Source of the DNA: an uncultured Eubacteriales bacterium
Lineage (GTDB): Bacteria > Bacillota > Clostridia > Oscillospirales > CAG-272
Length of the DNA stretch: 64,000 nucleotides
Reading direction: 5' to 3'
Assembly (NCBI GenBank): GCA_949299535.1
Contig: CASGAQ010000003.1
Coordinates: 62,001 to 126,000 of the forward strand
Below the pieces are notes generated by a model, which ran no database searches, had not been told where the DNA came from, and worked only from the letters and a program-made list of their open reading frames with translations. A program made the position numbers and the translations under genes. Of the stretch, positions 53,394-63,245 are shown piece after piece; positions within the stretch are counted from its first letter, which is position 1, and the number at the start of each line of letters is the position of its first letter.

Positions 53394-54905
53394 ATGAAAA
53401 GAATATTATCTATATTCTTGTCGCTCTCTCTTCTGTGCGGTGTGCTTGCTTTAGTTTCCTGTGGCGGCGAAGGCAGCACAACCACATCATCCGGTACACA
53501 AGCTACTATTGGTACCGGTCAGCAGACAGACGGCACAACGGTTGCAACAGGATATCCTGACCCCGGAACCGATCCGGACTACGGTTCAACAAAACCCGCA
53601 GGTTTTGAAGACGTAAACTTTGACGGTAAAGTATTTACTTTTGAAGTTGCAAACAGCGCGGCAGACTGGAACTGCTACGAAGTTGTAGCTGTAGACGAAA
53701 ATGCAACTGATGGTCTTTCCATGGCTATCACAAGAAGAAACGATACTATGGCAGCACTTTACAACTGCGGTATCGCAGAGGTAAGCAACGCAGACGGCAT
53801 ACTTGACAGCGACTTTGCTACTGAAAACTGCCGTGTAGACGTTCTGGCTACTCAGTACAACCTCAGCAACAAAGCTGCAGGTCAGTACTACGACCTTTAC
53901 ACGCTCGGTCTTGACCTCAGCAATCCTTGGTGGGACCAGGGTTTTGTTCAGGACGTAACTGTTGACGGCAAGATCTTCGGCATCGTAGGCGACTTCTCTC
54001 TCACCTCTTTTGACGCAACATGGGTATTGTACTTCAACAAAGAAGTTCTTGACCAGAACACAAGACTTCGCGGCGTTGACCCCTACGAACTCGTAGACAA
54101 CGGCGAATGGACTATCGACAAATTCATCGAAATCATGCAGAAAGCTAAACAGGATGACGGCGACCAGACAATGACGACCGGCTCCGGAGATATTTATGGT
54201 TTTGTTTCATCTAGTTTCGGTATTCGCGGTCTTTACTACGGTGCAGGCGGCTCTTATGCTATTAAGACCGATGACGCCGCAGGAAACACAACATTCACAC
54301 ACGGTTTCAACAACAATGCTTCTCTCGTTGCAGAACAGGTAGTCAACATCTATGCTGACGATGCTGCCACAATCACAGACTACCGGACAGTAGGTTCTCA
54401 GATTACAAACGGTCTTGCTCTCTTCGCTCCCGAAACGCTTGATAAAGCAAGAAACTGGTCTGAGGCAGGTCTTGAAAACTTCGGTCTTCTTCCTCACCCC
54501 GTTTACAGCACTGAACAGCTTTCCACAATAGGTTACAAACACTTCGTTGACAACCACATGATCTACGTCTCTGTTCCCAAGACGATCAACTATGATCTGA
54601 GCATTATCGCAGACTTCCTTGAACTCTACGGTTTCCACTCCAGATACATTGTATATCCCGAATTCCTTAACCTCTACAAGTATAACTGGACGAACTCCGA
54701 AGAAGATGCTCGTATGCTTGATATCATCCTGGACTCCAGAACGTACGACCTCGGTTACCTCTTCAACTGGGGCAGCGTTGACTCCGAATTCTTCTCAGGC
54801 GTAGAGAGCGGCCAGAACGTAATCGCGACGCTCGGTGCTGAACTTGGCGGCGTTATTGAACAGGGCGCTATCGACTACAAGAACATTATCAAGGAAAACA
54901 ACTGA
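53394..54905 (+). CDS. Extracellular solute-binding lipoprotein (ABC family 1 type)
   Basis: 503 residues. Signal peptide with lipobox LALVSC, a Thr/Gly-rich linker, then a family 1 (sugar-type) binding-protein fold: WWDQGFVQDVTVDGKIFGIVGD, LYFNKEVL, GEWTIDKFIEIMQKAKQD. No permease or ATPase genes are adjacent, so it may feed a transporter encoded elsewhere or act as a sensor. High-expression codon use and a consensus promoter point to an abundant surface protein. Confidence 0.85.
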   Translation: MKRILSIFLSLSLLCGVLALVSCGGEGSTTTSSGTQATIGTGQQTDGTTVATGYPDPGTDPDYGSTKPAGFEDVNFDGKVFTFEVANSAADWNCYEVVAVDENATDGLSMAITRRNDTMAALYNCGIAEVSNADGILDSDFATENCRVDVLATQYNLSNKAAGQYYDLYTLGLDLSNPWWDQGFVQDVTVDGKIFGIVGDFSLTSFDATWVLYFNKEVLDQNTRLRGVDPYELVDNGEWTIDKFIEIMQKAKQDDGDQTMTTGSGDIYGFVSSSFGIRGLYYGAGGSYAIKTDDAAGNTTFTHGFNNNASLVAEQVVNIYADDAATITDYRTVGSQITNGLALFAPETLDKARNWSEAGLENFGLLPHPVYSTEQLSTIGYKHFVDNHMIYVSVPKTINYDLSIIADFLELYGFHSRYIVYPEFLNLYKYNWTNSEEDARMLDIILDSRTYDLGYLFNWGSVDSEFFSGVESGQNVIATLGAELGGVIEQGAIDYKNIIKENN

Positions 54906-54930
54906 TTGTCAAGATAAATAATGTTAAATA

Positions 54931-54962
54931 AAAAATACGCGGTTTAAACCGCGTATTTTTTA
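54931..54962. terminator. Terminator after the binding protein
   Basis: AAAAATACGCGGTTTAAACC and its complement form a perfect hairpin ending in TTTTTT. The next 100 bases (54963-55071) hold no clear gene. Confidence 0.85.
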
Positions 54963-55071
54963 TACCCATACTTATTCATGATACCGTGGAAGCGCACTTC
55001 CCTTCGGACAAAAAGTATAATCTCGCCTCTTTAAGTCTAAGCCTTCGCATAATACCGCCCTGTCTGTCGGC

Positions 55072-55285
55072 AAAAAAAACACGGTACAAGACCGTGTTTT
55101 TTGTCATATCAAGTTCCCGCCCGGCCGTGTAGCCTCGATTAATCCCCTGCATTTGAGCAAGGACGGATCCCTTATCCTCATACTTTGTGCTCCCAGCGTC
55201 CGAATAAAGTCGTGACGAAGCAGGACTTTAGGGGAGGTCTGCATTCCCATAAGAGGCCACAGGTTCCAATTGTAAGGTGTAGGTA
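55072..55285 (-). ncRNA. Structured non-coding RNA candidate with terminator
   Basis: About 180 bases of G+C-rich, frame-less sequence on the minus strand, ending in a perfect terminator (AAAACACGGT / ACCGTGTTTTTT, 55072-55102). Several pairings can be seen: AAAGTC...GACTTT hairpin, CCTCCCCT with AGGGGATT, GAGCA...TTGCTC, and end-to-end pairing of CCTGTGGCC with GGCCGGGCGG that closes the molecule. A TATTAT box lies at 55285-55290. The shape (closed rod with internal bubble) suits 6S RNA, and the raiA-type RNA of Clostridia is another option; neither is confirmed. Confidence 0.6.
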
Positions 55286-55353
55286 TAATACAAAGCGTAT
55301 CACGAGAGGGGCAGGAAAATCATATACATAATTATATGCGCTATCAGAAGAAA

Positions 55354-55647
55354 TTATTCACCCGAACCCAATTCGTCGTAGTCGATATCAGAAAAATATT
55401 CGTCCTCGACAAGGTCGGCAACATAATCGTATTCTTCATCATCTTCAATAGTAACGAGATTGACGTCGCCGTCACCTGCATCTTCCGCACGGAGGATAAC
55501 GTACGCACCCTCTTCGTTATCATCGAGCGGAATAAGAGCATAATATTCTTTTCCGTCGGCTTCGACAGTTCCGATAAGTTCAAAATCAAGCAGCGAACCA
55601 TCTTCGTCTGTAAGAGAGATTATTTCTCTGTCGTTATTATCATTCAT
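55354..55647 (-). CDS. DUF1292 domain protein
   Basis: 97 residues from ATG at 55647 (AAGGAG upstream). Very acidic; IISLTDEDGSLLDFELIGTVEADGKEYYALIP is the typical DUF1292 beta-sheet start, and the end is a run of Asp/Glu/Tyr. Found in most Firmicutes (YrzB-like), function unknown. It lies after pgsA in the same direction. Confidence 0.9.
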   Translation of the reverse strand: MNDNNDREIISLTDEDGSLLDFELIGTVEADGKEYYALIPLDDNEEGAYVILRAEDAGDGDVNLVTIEDDEEYDYVADLVEDEYFSDIDYDELGSGE

Positions 55648-55760
55648 AGGAGTTCTCCTTGTATATTTCTTCGACATCTATATTGTATAACAAAAAAGGC
55701 TTTTAGTCAAGCATATTTGTGTATATTTGTGATATTTTATAAAATATATTTATTTTAGAG

Positions 55761-56351
55761 TTATTCTTTGATATATTTCCAATATTTCACAAGGTAATCC
55801 ATACCGGACCAAACCGTCATTATTACCATTGCCGCCAAAAGCACATAAAGCACAGCGCGCAGTACGAAAGAAAATACGTCAGCGCTTATTATGTTCGTCA
55901 AGAACGGCTCCAAAATAGCTATGGACACAAAAAGCATTTGAATCGTCGTCTTTATCTTGCCGAGCATTGCCGCCGCGATAACAGAACCGTCGGCGCTTGC
56001 CGCTACGAGGCGCATAGACGTCACCGCAAGCTCGCGCAGTATAACGATGGCTGTTGCGAAAGTCAAGAGAATACCGTAAAGCGAATCGGCGTTTCCGTAG
56101 CAAAGGCAAAGTAAGGAAGCCATTACCATCACCTTATCAGCTACGGGATCAAGGAACTTGCCCAGATTCGTGACAAGACCGTATTTGCGGGCTATTTTGC
56201 CGTCCAGAAAGTCTGTAAACGCGGCAACTATATATATCACCGCTGAAATGAGAAACCTCCAGTGACCGAGTCCGAAATCACACAGATAAAACACCATGAA
56301 CACCGGGACAAGAATAACGCGTAAAAGAGTAAGTTTATTCGGCAGATTCAT
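55761..56351 (-). CDS. pgsA: CDP-diacylglycerol-glycerol-3-phosphate 3-phosphatidyltransferase
   Basis: 196 residues, six helices. The CDP-alcohol phosphatidyltransferase motif DFLDGKIARKYGLVTNLGKF ... LDPVADK carries all four Asp. It makes phosphatidylglycerol phosphate in the membrane. 16 bases after rimO on the same strand; the rimO-pgsA pairing is common in Firmicutes. Confidence 0.95.
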   Translation of the reverse strand: MNLPNKLTLLRVILVPVFMVFYLCDFGLGHWRFLISAVIYIVAAFTDFLDGKIARKYGLVTNLGKFLDPVADKVMVMASLLCLCYGNADSLYGILLTFATAIVILRELAVTSMRLVAASADGSVIAAAMLGKIKTTIQMLFVSIAILEPFLTNIISADVFSFVLRAVLYVLLAAMVIMTVWSGMDYLVKYWKYIKE

Positions 56352-56367
56352 TTTAACGCTCCTTTCT

Positions 56368-57714
56368 CTATCTTACGATATCGCCTATGAGGTCATAGTC
56401 GACAACATCATCTATCTTAACGTCAACAAATTCTCCTGGGGCGATACGCTTTTTACCTATCTCCGGACGGAAATATATCTTTGTATCGATATCAGGAGCG
56501 TCAGCTTCTCCTCTGCCGTAGTATATCTCGGCGGCGGGATCATAAGCTTCGCAAAGTACCTTCACCGTTTTGCCGATAAGAGCACGGTTCTTTGCTTCGG
56601 CTATGTGAAGCTGTTCCTTCATGATTATATCATAACGCTCCTGCTTTGTCTGCTCGTCTATCTGGTCAGGGAAATCATATGCAGGGGTATCTTCCTCACG
56701 CGAGTAAGTAAACGCGCCCAGACGGTCAAATTCGGCCTCTTTGATGTATTCGCAAAGTTCTTCGAAGTCCTGTTCCGTCTCCCCGGGAAAGCCTACCATA
56801 ACAGTTGTGCGTATGCATATGCCGGGAACTTCCCTTCGGAGTTTTTCCACAACTTCACGAACCACTTTTCCGTCGCCGTGACGGTTCATGCGTTTGAGAA
56901 CATTGTCGCTGATATGCTGTATGGGAAGGTCGATGTATTTTACCACCCTGTCGTTGTCGCGCATCTCAGCGATAAGCTCAGCAGTTATCTTGTCGGGATA
57001 GCAATAAAGAAGTCTTATCCACGGAATGGTCGTTGCGTCTGTTATAGCGCGCACGAGCTTGGCAAGCGAATACTCGCCGTAGATATCAAGGCCGTATCTC
57101 GACGTGTCCTGAGCTATGATATTAAGCTCTTTAACGCCTATCGCTTCAAGCTCCTGTGCCTCTGCGACGATATCCTCGATGGGGCGGCTGCGGAATTTGC
57201 CGCGAATACCGGGTATGGCACAGTATGTGCAGCGATTATCGCACCCTTCCGCAATCTTAATATATGCTGTATGGTCAGGCGTTGTGACAATTCTCTCGCC
57301 GCCGAGTCCGCAAGTATTTTTATCTCCGTAGCAGCTGAATCTTTCATCGGAAAGAACAGCAGCAACAGCGTCCTCTATCTTGTCAATGCTTCCCACGCCG
57401 ATAACAGCGTCTACCTCAGGTATTTCCGTGAATATCTCATCTCTGTAACGCTCGGCAAGACAACCGGTAACGATAATGGCTTTGAGTCCGTTATGTTCCT
57501 TGAGCCATGCAATATCGAGGATATTGTCTATGGACTCTTTCTTTGCACTTTCGATAAAAGCGCAGGTATTTATAATAACTACATCAGCTTCAGTCTCGTC
57601 AGGAGTGATAGCGTATCCTGCATTCGCAAGACGCGCCAGCATAACCTCTGTATCAAGCAGGTTCTTAGAACAGCCCAGAGAGACGAATCCTATTTTTATC
57701 GTATTATTTTCCAT
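56368..57714 (-). CDS. rimO: Ribosomal protein S12 methylthiotransferase
   Basis: 448 residues. N-terminal MTTase domain with cysteines (FVSLGCSKNLLDTE, NTCAF, VTGCLAERY), radical SAM domain with EGCDNRCTYCAIPGIRG (CxxxCxxC), and a C-terminal TRAM domain. Adds a methylthio group to Asp89 of ribosomal protein S12. Lies between cysS (20 bases upstream) and pgsA in one transcription direction. Confidence 0.96.
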   Translation of the reverse strand: MENNTIKIGFVSLGCSKNLLDTEVMLARLANAGYAITPDETEADVVIINTCAFIESAKKESIDNILDIAWLKEHNGLKAIIVTGCLAERYRDEIFTEIPEVDAVIGVGSIDKIEDAVAAVLSDERFSCYGDKNTCGLGGERIVTTPDHTAYIKIAEGCDNRCTYCAIPGIRGKFRSRPIEDIVAEAQELEAIGVKELNIIAQDTSRYGLDIYGEYSLAKLVRAITDATTIPWIRLLYCYPDKITAELIAEMRDNDRVVKYIDLPIQHISDNVLKRMNRHGDGKVVREVVEKLRREVPGICIRTTVMVGFPGETEQDFEELCEYIKEAEFDRLGAFTYSREEDTPAYDFPDQIDEQTKQERYDIIMKEQLHIAEAKNRALIGKTVKVLCEAYDPAAEIYYGRGEADAPDIDTKIYFRPEIGKKRIAPGEFVDVKIDDVVDYDLIGDIVR

Positions 57715-57734
57715 TTTTTAAAACCTTTGCAAGT

Positions 57735-59156
57735 TTACTTTGTGTATTTAGTTCCCCGGGGCGTATCTATAAGAGTTACTCCTTTTTCGGCAAGTTCAGC
57801 TCTGATGGCGTCGGCACGGGCAAAATCCTTTGCTTTTTTAGCCGCTTTGCGTTCTTCGATAAGAGCTACTATCCACTTGTCTTCTTCGGGAACATCGGTG
57901 TGTTCTTCCACATGAGCTACGGTATCGGCTTTTTTGCCGCTGAGAAGTCCGAGCGCCAACACTTTGTCAAAATCTGCGGCAATAGCTCTTTTTGCAGCAT
58001 CGGATATGGTCTTATCTTTGAGCATATCGTAAAGCACCGTAAGTCCCTGAGCCGTGTTTATGTCGTTGCCGACAGCATCCGTGAACTTCTGTACGTAAGC
58101 AGCAACGGCAGACTCGTCAACTTCGCCCTCAGTACCGAGATTCGTGATACGCTTGATGAGCTTTTCATATGCGGTCTGAGCGTTTCCGAGAGTTTCATAA
58201 GAGAATACGAGCGGTTTGCGGTAATGGCTCTGCAAGCAGAAAAGTCTGTATGCAAGCGGATTTACGCCTTTGCTTTCGAGCAAGGAAAGCGTTAGAAATT
58301 CTCCGCTCGATTTGCTCATTTTTCCTCGTTCATCATTCAGGTGTTGAACATGGAACCAATAATTGCACCATTTGTGACCGACATAAGCTTCGCTCTGTGC
58401 TATCTCGTTTGTGTGATGAGGGAAAATGTTGTCGACGCCGCCGCAGTGGATATCAAGATATTCTCCGCAATGTTTCATGCTTATGCAGGAACATTCGATG
58501 TGCCAGCCGGGATATCCGACGCCCCACGGACTTTCCCATTTAAGTTCCTGAGAATCGAATTTGGATTTTGTAAACCAAAGTACAAAGTCGCTCTTATTGC
58601 GCTTGTTGGAGTCCTCGGAAACATCATCGCGCACACCGACTTTAAGATCGTCGGAATTGTGTCCTGTAAGCGCATAATAATCCTTTACCTTGGAGGTATC
58701 GAAATACACGTTTCCGCCGGCTATATAAGCATAGCCTTTTTCAATAAGCGACTCTATGACTTTTATAAAATCATCGATGCAGCCTGTGGCAGGCTCTACT
58801 ATATCGGGCATTCTGATGTTGAGTTTTTCGCAATCCGAAAAGAAAGCTTTTTTATAAAATTCGGCTATCTCCATTACGGTTTTATGCTCGCGTTTTGCGC
58901 CCTTGAGCATTTTGTCCTCACCTGTGTCGGCGTCGCTCGTAAGATGACCGACATCCGTGATGTTCATAACGCGCATAACGTCATATCCGCAATAGCGCAA
59001 GAAACGGTCAAGCGCGTCCTCCATTATATATGTGCGAAGATTTCCGATATGTGCAAAATGATACACGGTCGGCCCACAAGTATACATTTTTACCTTTCCC
59101 TCTTCGTTGGGGACAAATTCTTCGATCTGCTTTGAGAGTGTATTGTAAAGTTTCAT
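57735..59156 (-). CDS. cysS: Cysteine-tRNA ligase
   Basis: 473 residues from the ATG at 59156, seven bases after GGAG; an upstream start at 59183 adds nine residues. Class I signature HIGN (HFAHIGNLRTY), zinc site (YTCGPTVYH ... CSC, HCGG), KMSKS (ERGKMSKSSGEF). No T-box leader is visible in the 119 bases before it. The first gene of the cysS-rimO-pgsA run. Confidence 0.97.
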   Translation of the reverse strand: MKLYNTLSKQIEEFVPNEEGKVKMYTCGPTVYHFAHIGNLRTYIMEDALDRFLRYCGYDVMRVMNITDVGHLTSDADTGEDKMLKGAKREHKTVMEIAEFYKKAFFSDCEKLNIRMPDIVEPATGCIDDFIKVIESLIEKGYAYIAGGNVYFDTSKVKDYYALTGHNSDDLKVGVRDDVSEDSNKRNKSDFVLWFTKSKFDSQELKWESPWGVGYPGWHIECSCISMKHCGEYLDIHCGGVDNIFPHHTNEIAQSEAYVGHKWCNYWFHVQHLNDERGKMSKSSGEFLTLSLLESKGVNPLAYRLFCLQSHYRKPLVFSYETLGNAQTAYEKLIKRITNLGTEGEVDESAVAAYVQKFTDAVGNDINTAQGLTVLYDMLKDKTISDAAKRAIAADFDKVLALGLLSGKKADTVAHVEEHTDVPEEDKWIVALIEERKAAKKAKDFARADAIRAELAEKGVTLIDTPRGTKYTK

Positions 59157-59275
59157 GTAAAATCTCCGATTTAAAAAGTTCACCTTTGTCGAACTGCGCC
59201 CGGCAAAGGTGAACTCTCGTTTGTTATAATTTTTATATATTCAATCTGCCGTTTTATTCAGATGAACAAATAAAG

Positions 59276-60853
59276 TCAAGCTTTGGGTTTAGGACCTGCG
59301 TTAACGATATTTTCAGGCATATGCGTGTATTTCTTGAAGTTTTCCTGGAATTTTGCAGCAAGAGCGTTTGCGCTGGCTTCATAAGCTTCCTTATCAGCCC
59401 AGAGATTCTTGGGATTAAGAACTTCGGAAGGAACATTGGGGCAGGATTTGGGAACAAGAACGTTGAAGATAGGATCGAGTTCATATTCAACATTGTCAAG
59501 GTCGCCTGTAAGAGCTGCGGAAACCATTGCACGAGTGAGTTTGAGCTTCATTCTCGGAACGTCGCCTGCTTTGCCGCCGCACCAACCTGTGTTTACGAGG
59601 AACACTTTAGCGCCTGTCTCTTTGATCTTTTCGCCGAGCATCTCTGCATAAACATTGGGTTCAAGCGGGAAGAAAGGAGCGCCGAAAAGTGTGGAGAACG
59701 TTGTCTGAGGTTCTGTGATACCGCGTTCTGTGCCTGCAAGCTTGCTTGTGTAACCGGAAACGAAATGATACATAGCCATATCATCATCGAGTTTGGAGAT
59801 CGGAGGGATAACGCCGAAAGCGTCTGCAGTCAAGAAGATGATGGTAGAAGGAATACCGCCTACGCCGGGAATAGCAGCGTTGGGGATATAGTCAACGGGA
59901 TAACCTGCGCGTGTGTTCTCAGTGAGAGAGCCGTCTTCGTAGTCAGGAACGCCTGCTTCGTTGACAACAACGTTTTCGAGAAGCGTACCGAATTTGATGG
60001 CATTGTAGATTTCAGGTTCGTTTTCAGCTTTGAGACCTATGCATTTAGCGTAGCAACCGCCTTCGATATTGAAAATGCCGTCGGGAGACCAGCCGTGTTC
60101 GTCGTCGCCGATGAGCTTACGGTTGGGATCTGCGGAAAGAGTTGTTTTACCTGTACCGGAAAGACCGAAGAATACAGCGGAATGACCGTCTTCACCGATG
60201 TTTGCAGAGCAGTGCATGGAAAGAATGCCTTTTTTAGGAAGGACATAGTTCATTACAGAGAATACGCTCTTTTTGATCTCGCCGGAATACTGGCTTCCTG
60301 CGATGATAACTGTGCGTGCTTCATAGTCTATGATGATAGCAGCTTCGCTGTGAACGCCGTCGATCTCAGGAACGCATTTAAATCCGGGAGCAGCGATGAT
60401 AGTAAAATCGGGCTCGTAGTCTTCAAGCTGTTCTTCTGTAGGACGGATAAGAAGCTGGTGGATGAACATGTTCTGAGAAGCAAGTTCGTTGATTATACGG
60501 AATCTCTGTGTATATTTGGGATCAGCGCCTGCAAATCCATCGAAAACAAAGAGTTCTTTGTTCTGAAGGTAAGCGAGCATTTTTGCTTTGATAGCGTCGA
60601 ATTTCGCTTTTTCGATAGGTCTGTTGATCTTGCCCCAAGCAATCTCATCGTGGATAGAAGGGGTGTCAACGATAAACTTATCGTCAGGAGAACGTCCTGT
60701 GTACTTGCCTGTTTCAACAACAAGCGCGCCTGTATCGGAAAGAGTACCTTCACCGCGTTCGAGAGCTGCCGTTACGAGTTCCGGAACAGAAAGATTGCGG
60801 TAAACAACACCGTCGCCGGCAATACCGAGATCAATGGGAAGTAATGTTTTCAT
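59276..60853 (-). CDS. pckA: Phosphoenolpyruvate carboxykinase (ATP)
   Basis: 525 residues from the ATG at 60853 (GGAGG 11 bases upstream; a TTG just before is an alternative). The kinase loop [11 protein letters not shown], the TGRSPDDKF substrate loop, and the metal site GDDEHGW are those of the ATP-dependent enzyme. Links oxaloacetate and PEP; in fermenting Clostridia it can run toward oxaloacetate to fix CO2. Monocistronic by layout. Confidence 0.97.
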   Translation of the reverse strand: MKTLLPIDLGIAGDGVVYRNLSVPELVTAALERGEGTLSDTGALVVETGKYTGRSPDDKFIVDTPSIHDEIAWGKINRPIEKAKFDAIKAKMLAYLQNKELFVFDGFAGADPKYTQRFRIINELASQNMFIHQLLIRPTEEQLEDYEPDFTIIAAPGFKCVPEIDGVHSEAAIIIDYEARTVIIAGSQYSGEIKKSVFSVMNYVLPKKGILSMHCSANIGEDGHSAVFFGLSGTGKTTLSADPNRKLIGDDEHGWSPDGIFNIEGGCYAKCIGLKAENEPEIYNAIKFGTLLENVVVNEAGVPDYEDGSLTENTRAGYPVDYIPNAAIPGVGGIPSTIIFLTADAFGVIPPISKLDDDMAMYHFVSGYTSKLAGTERGITEPQTTFSTLFGAPFFPLEPNVYAEMLGEKIKETGAKVFLVNTGWCGGKAGDVPRMKLKLTRAMVSAALTGDLDNVEYELDPIFNVLVPKSCPNVPSEVLNPKNLWADKEAYEASANALAAKFQENFKKYTHMPENIVNAGPKPKA

Positions 60854-61032
60854 CAAATTTTATTCCTCCAAGTTAATATTAACATTGTTTATGGAAACAG
60901 TATACCATATACCGAAAAAAAAATAAATAGTTTTCACAAAATTGTTTTTAAAAATTCACGATTTTATTAAATTCTGTTGGAAATATTTAACTTCTTTTTT
61001 CAAATACATCTTTTTATCGAGTTTCTTTGTGT

Positions 61033-61066
61033 AAAAAAGCAGTATGCTTTTACACATACTGCTTTT
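61033..61066 (-). terminator. Terminator of the acyl ligase-ACP unit
   Basis: AAAAGCAGTATG pairs with CATACTGCTTTT around 8 bases, with TTTTTT on the minus strand. Confidence 0.85.
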
Positions 61067-61083
61067 GTGCTGATATGAAAAAA

Positions 61084-61311
61084 TCAGTTTGCTTTTTCGG
61101 TAAGATAATTTACGACGTCTCCTACCGTGAGGAAAGTGTGCAGATCATCTTCTTCAAAAGTCACATTGAACTTGTCTTCGCACAGGAAAACAAGGTCGGC
61201 AAGTTCCAGAGAGTTTATGCCGAGATCATTTACGAACTCGGAACCGAGGGTGATCTTATCCTCTTCGATGCTAAATTCTTCAACGAGGATCTTTTTTATT
61301 TCTTCAAACAT
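61084..61311 (-). CDS. Acyl carrier protein
   Basis: 75 residues, acidic. The phosphopantetheine serine is Ser34 in NDLGINSLELADLV; the usual Asp before it (DSL) is Asn here. It follows an AMP-binding acyl ligase by 27 bases, so it is likely a dedicated partner carrying an activated acyl group rather than the housekeeping FabF/AcpP carrier. An AAGGAGT ribosome site precedes it. Confidence 0.9.
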   Translation of the reverse strand: MFEEIKKILVEEFSIEEDKITLGSEFVNDLGINSLELADLVFLCEDKFNVTFEEDDLHTFLTVGDVVNYLTEKAN

Positions 61312-61338
61312 ATCAAAACTCCTTATAAAGATATAAAA

Positions 61339-63054
61339 TCATTTTACTTTGTAACGAAGTATCTTTTTAGTTGTGTTCTTCTCAAACTCTTCTTCACGGA
61401 TCTCAACCTCGTGAATATGTTTGAACTGCGGCAATTTTTTATTTATATCCGCCACAAGAGAATCTATCTCGCCCTTGATCTGCTCAGGCGTTTTTCCTTC
61501 GAACTGCGTATAGTCGGGATAAACGATAGCAGCAATGGAAGTTTCATCGCCGGATTCGTTCTTTCTTCCCACAACGACGCATTCGGCAACAAGAGGACTT
61601 GCGGTGATATACTCTTCAAGCTCCTCAGGGAATATATTCTTTCCGTTCGAAAGGATTATGACGTTTTTCTTTCTGCCTGTGATAAAGATAAATTCGTCCT
61701 CGTCTATTCTGCCGATATCGCCTGTCTTAAACCAGCCGTCTTCCGTAAATACTTCAACGGTCGCCTTGGGATTTTTATAATATCCGAGCATGACGTTGTC
61801 GCCTTTTACAACAATCTCGCCTGTTTCGTCATCTTCGTGAACCTTGTCTATGCGAACATGAACGCTGTTCACTTTAAGACCGACGGAATGATATTTCTTC
61901 CAACCCATGGGATTGCAGGAAACGAGCGGAGAACATTCAGTTATTCCGTAACCTTCGCATATGTTGATACCGAAAGAATCAAAATCCTTGACAAGTTCGG
62001 GACGAAGCGGAGCGCCGCCGCAAACGATATATTTAAGTCTGCCGCCGAGAGCTTCGTGAACGTCTTTGAAAAGTTTGCGGCGAACATCTATGCCTATTTT
62101 GAGAAGAGCGTCCGAAACTTTCATCGCCGCGCGAACTGTCTTTCTCATTCCCTTTTTATCTATCTCCGACCATATCCTCTTGTAGATGGTCTCGACATAA
62201 AGAGGAACGAGTATGAGAGCCGTAGGTTTGTATTTTGCAAAGTTTCGGAGAGTATTTTTTATGGAGTCGTTTATCATCGTCGACGCGCCTGCATTGGGCA
62301 AAGCGAGCTGAGAACATGTAAACTCATATGTGTGATGTATGGGAAGAACGGAAACGAACATATCGTCTTCCTTGCAGTCTATTATCGCGTTGGAATCGAG
62401 AGTAGCCGTAACAAGATTGCGCTGCGAAAGCATAACGCCCTTGCTCGTTCCCGTTGTGCCGGAAGTGAAGATGATGGCGCACATTTTGTCCTTATCGGGA
62501 ACATTTTCTTCGGCAGAATGAATATTTTCTTCTTCATAAGCCTTGCGTCCTATCTCGATAAAATCCGCAAATTTCATAAATCTTTCATCGTCAGCGGGGA
62601 AATCATCACATTCGGCGCTTATGCAGACAAAAAGCTTTACAAGCGTGAGTTTTTCGCGGCAGGAAAGCATCTTCTTCTGTTGGGACGCAGTGTAGAATAT
62701 GACTTCGGTATCGCAGAACTGCATAAAGTTTGCAAACTGCTCTTCTGAAATATCCTTATCCATAGGAATTATAACGCCGTTCGTCGAAGCGGTGGCTATA
62801 TATGCAGCAACGTAATTCGGGTGGGTATCGCCTGTAACGCAGTTGAATTTTCCCGCAAGACCGAGTTTAGTGAGAGCAGCGGCTATATGATCTACTCTGG
62901 TCTTCATATCGTTATATGTGAAAACCTTTTCTTCTTTGCCCTCGTAATAATAATATCTTACTTTGTCGCCGTAGCGTTCGGCTTCTTTTTTGACGCCGTC
63001 ATAAAGATTGTCAAATCGGTGTACGATATGCCCAAGACCATTATTCTTTTTCAA
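61339..63054 (-). CDS. AMP-binding acyl-CoA/acyl-ACP synthetase (FadD-like)
   Basis: 571 residues. ATP loop IIFTSGTTGTSKGVM, core YGITECSPLVS, hinge GWFKTGDIGRID and the C-terminal catalytic lysine region TTKKILRYK are all present. The chain length is normal for long-chain acyl-CoA synthetases; the ACP gene immediately downstream points to loading of fatty acids onto that ACP. The product could be for lipid salvage or a small lipid metabolite; no further genes of such a route are seen here. Confidence 0.88.
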   Translation of the reverse strand: MKKNNGLGHIVHRFDNLYDGVKKEAERYGDKVRYYYYEGKEEKVFTYNDMKTRVDHIAAALTKLGLAGKFNCVTGDTHPNYVAAYIATASTNGVIIPMDKDISEEQFANFMQFCDTEVIFYTASQQKKMLSCREKLTLVKLFVCISAECDDFPADDERFMKFADFIEIGRKAYEEENIHSAEENVPDKDKMCAIIFTSGTTGTSKGVMLSQRNLVTATLDSNAIIDCKEDDMFVSVLPIHHTYEFTCSQLALPNAGASTMINDSIKNTLRNFAKYKPTALILVPLYVETIYKRIWSEIDKKGMRKTVRAAMKVSDALLKIGIDVRRKLFKDVHEALGGRLKYIVCGGAPLRPELVKDFDSFGINICEGYGITECSPLVSCNPMGWKKYHSVGLKVNSVHVRIDKVHEDDETGEIVVKGDNVMLGYYKNPKATVEVFTEDGWFKTGDIGRIDEDEFIFITGRKKNVIILSNGKNIFPEELEEYITASPLVAECVVVGRKNESGDETSIAAIVYPDYTQFEGKTPEQIKGEIDSLVADINKKLPQFKHIHEVEIREEEFEKNTTKKILRYKVK

Positions 63055-63245
63055 AAAAAAATACCTTCCTTCATTTAATAGTTCGGCGCAGCGCCGAAAG
63101 AGGCTTTATTTAACGCAACGTGAAAATTTTTTACATATTAATTTTTACATATTAACATTATACATACATTATATTAAAACACGGGTAATTTGTCAAGTTA
63201 TATTTATTCGCATTGCATTAAAGTTGAGAATATGTTTCCGAAAAA

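Noticed and set aside
55072..55290. tmRNA, SRP RNA or RNase P RNA
   Set aside because: None of the tell-tale parts is seen: no tRNA-like ends, no GGAAAC/AGCAG SRP loop and no GAGGAAAGTC core.
59321..60844. 507-codon plus-strand open frame opposite pckA
   Set aside because: It lies wholly antisense to a clearly recognised gene, has no ribosome site and reads as Cys/Phe/Val-rich text with no known domain. The same goes for long antisense frames over adhE (4394-5809), rimO (56296-57915) and the acyl ligase (61027-62748).
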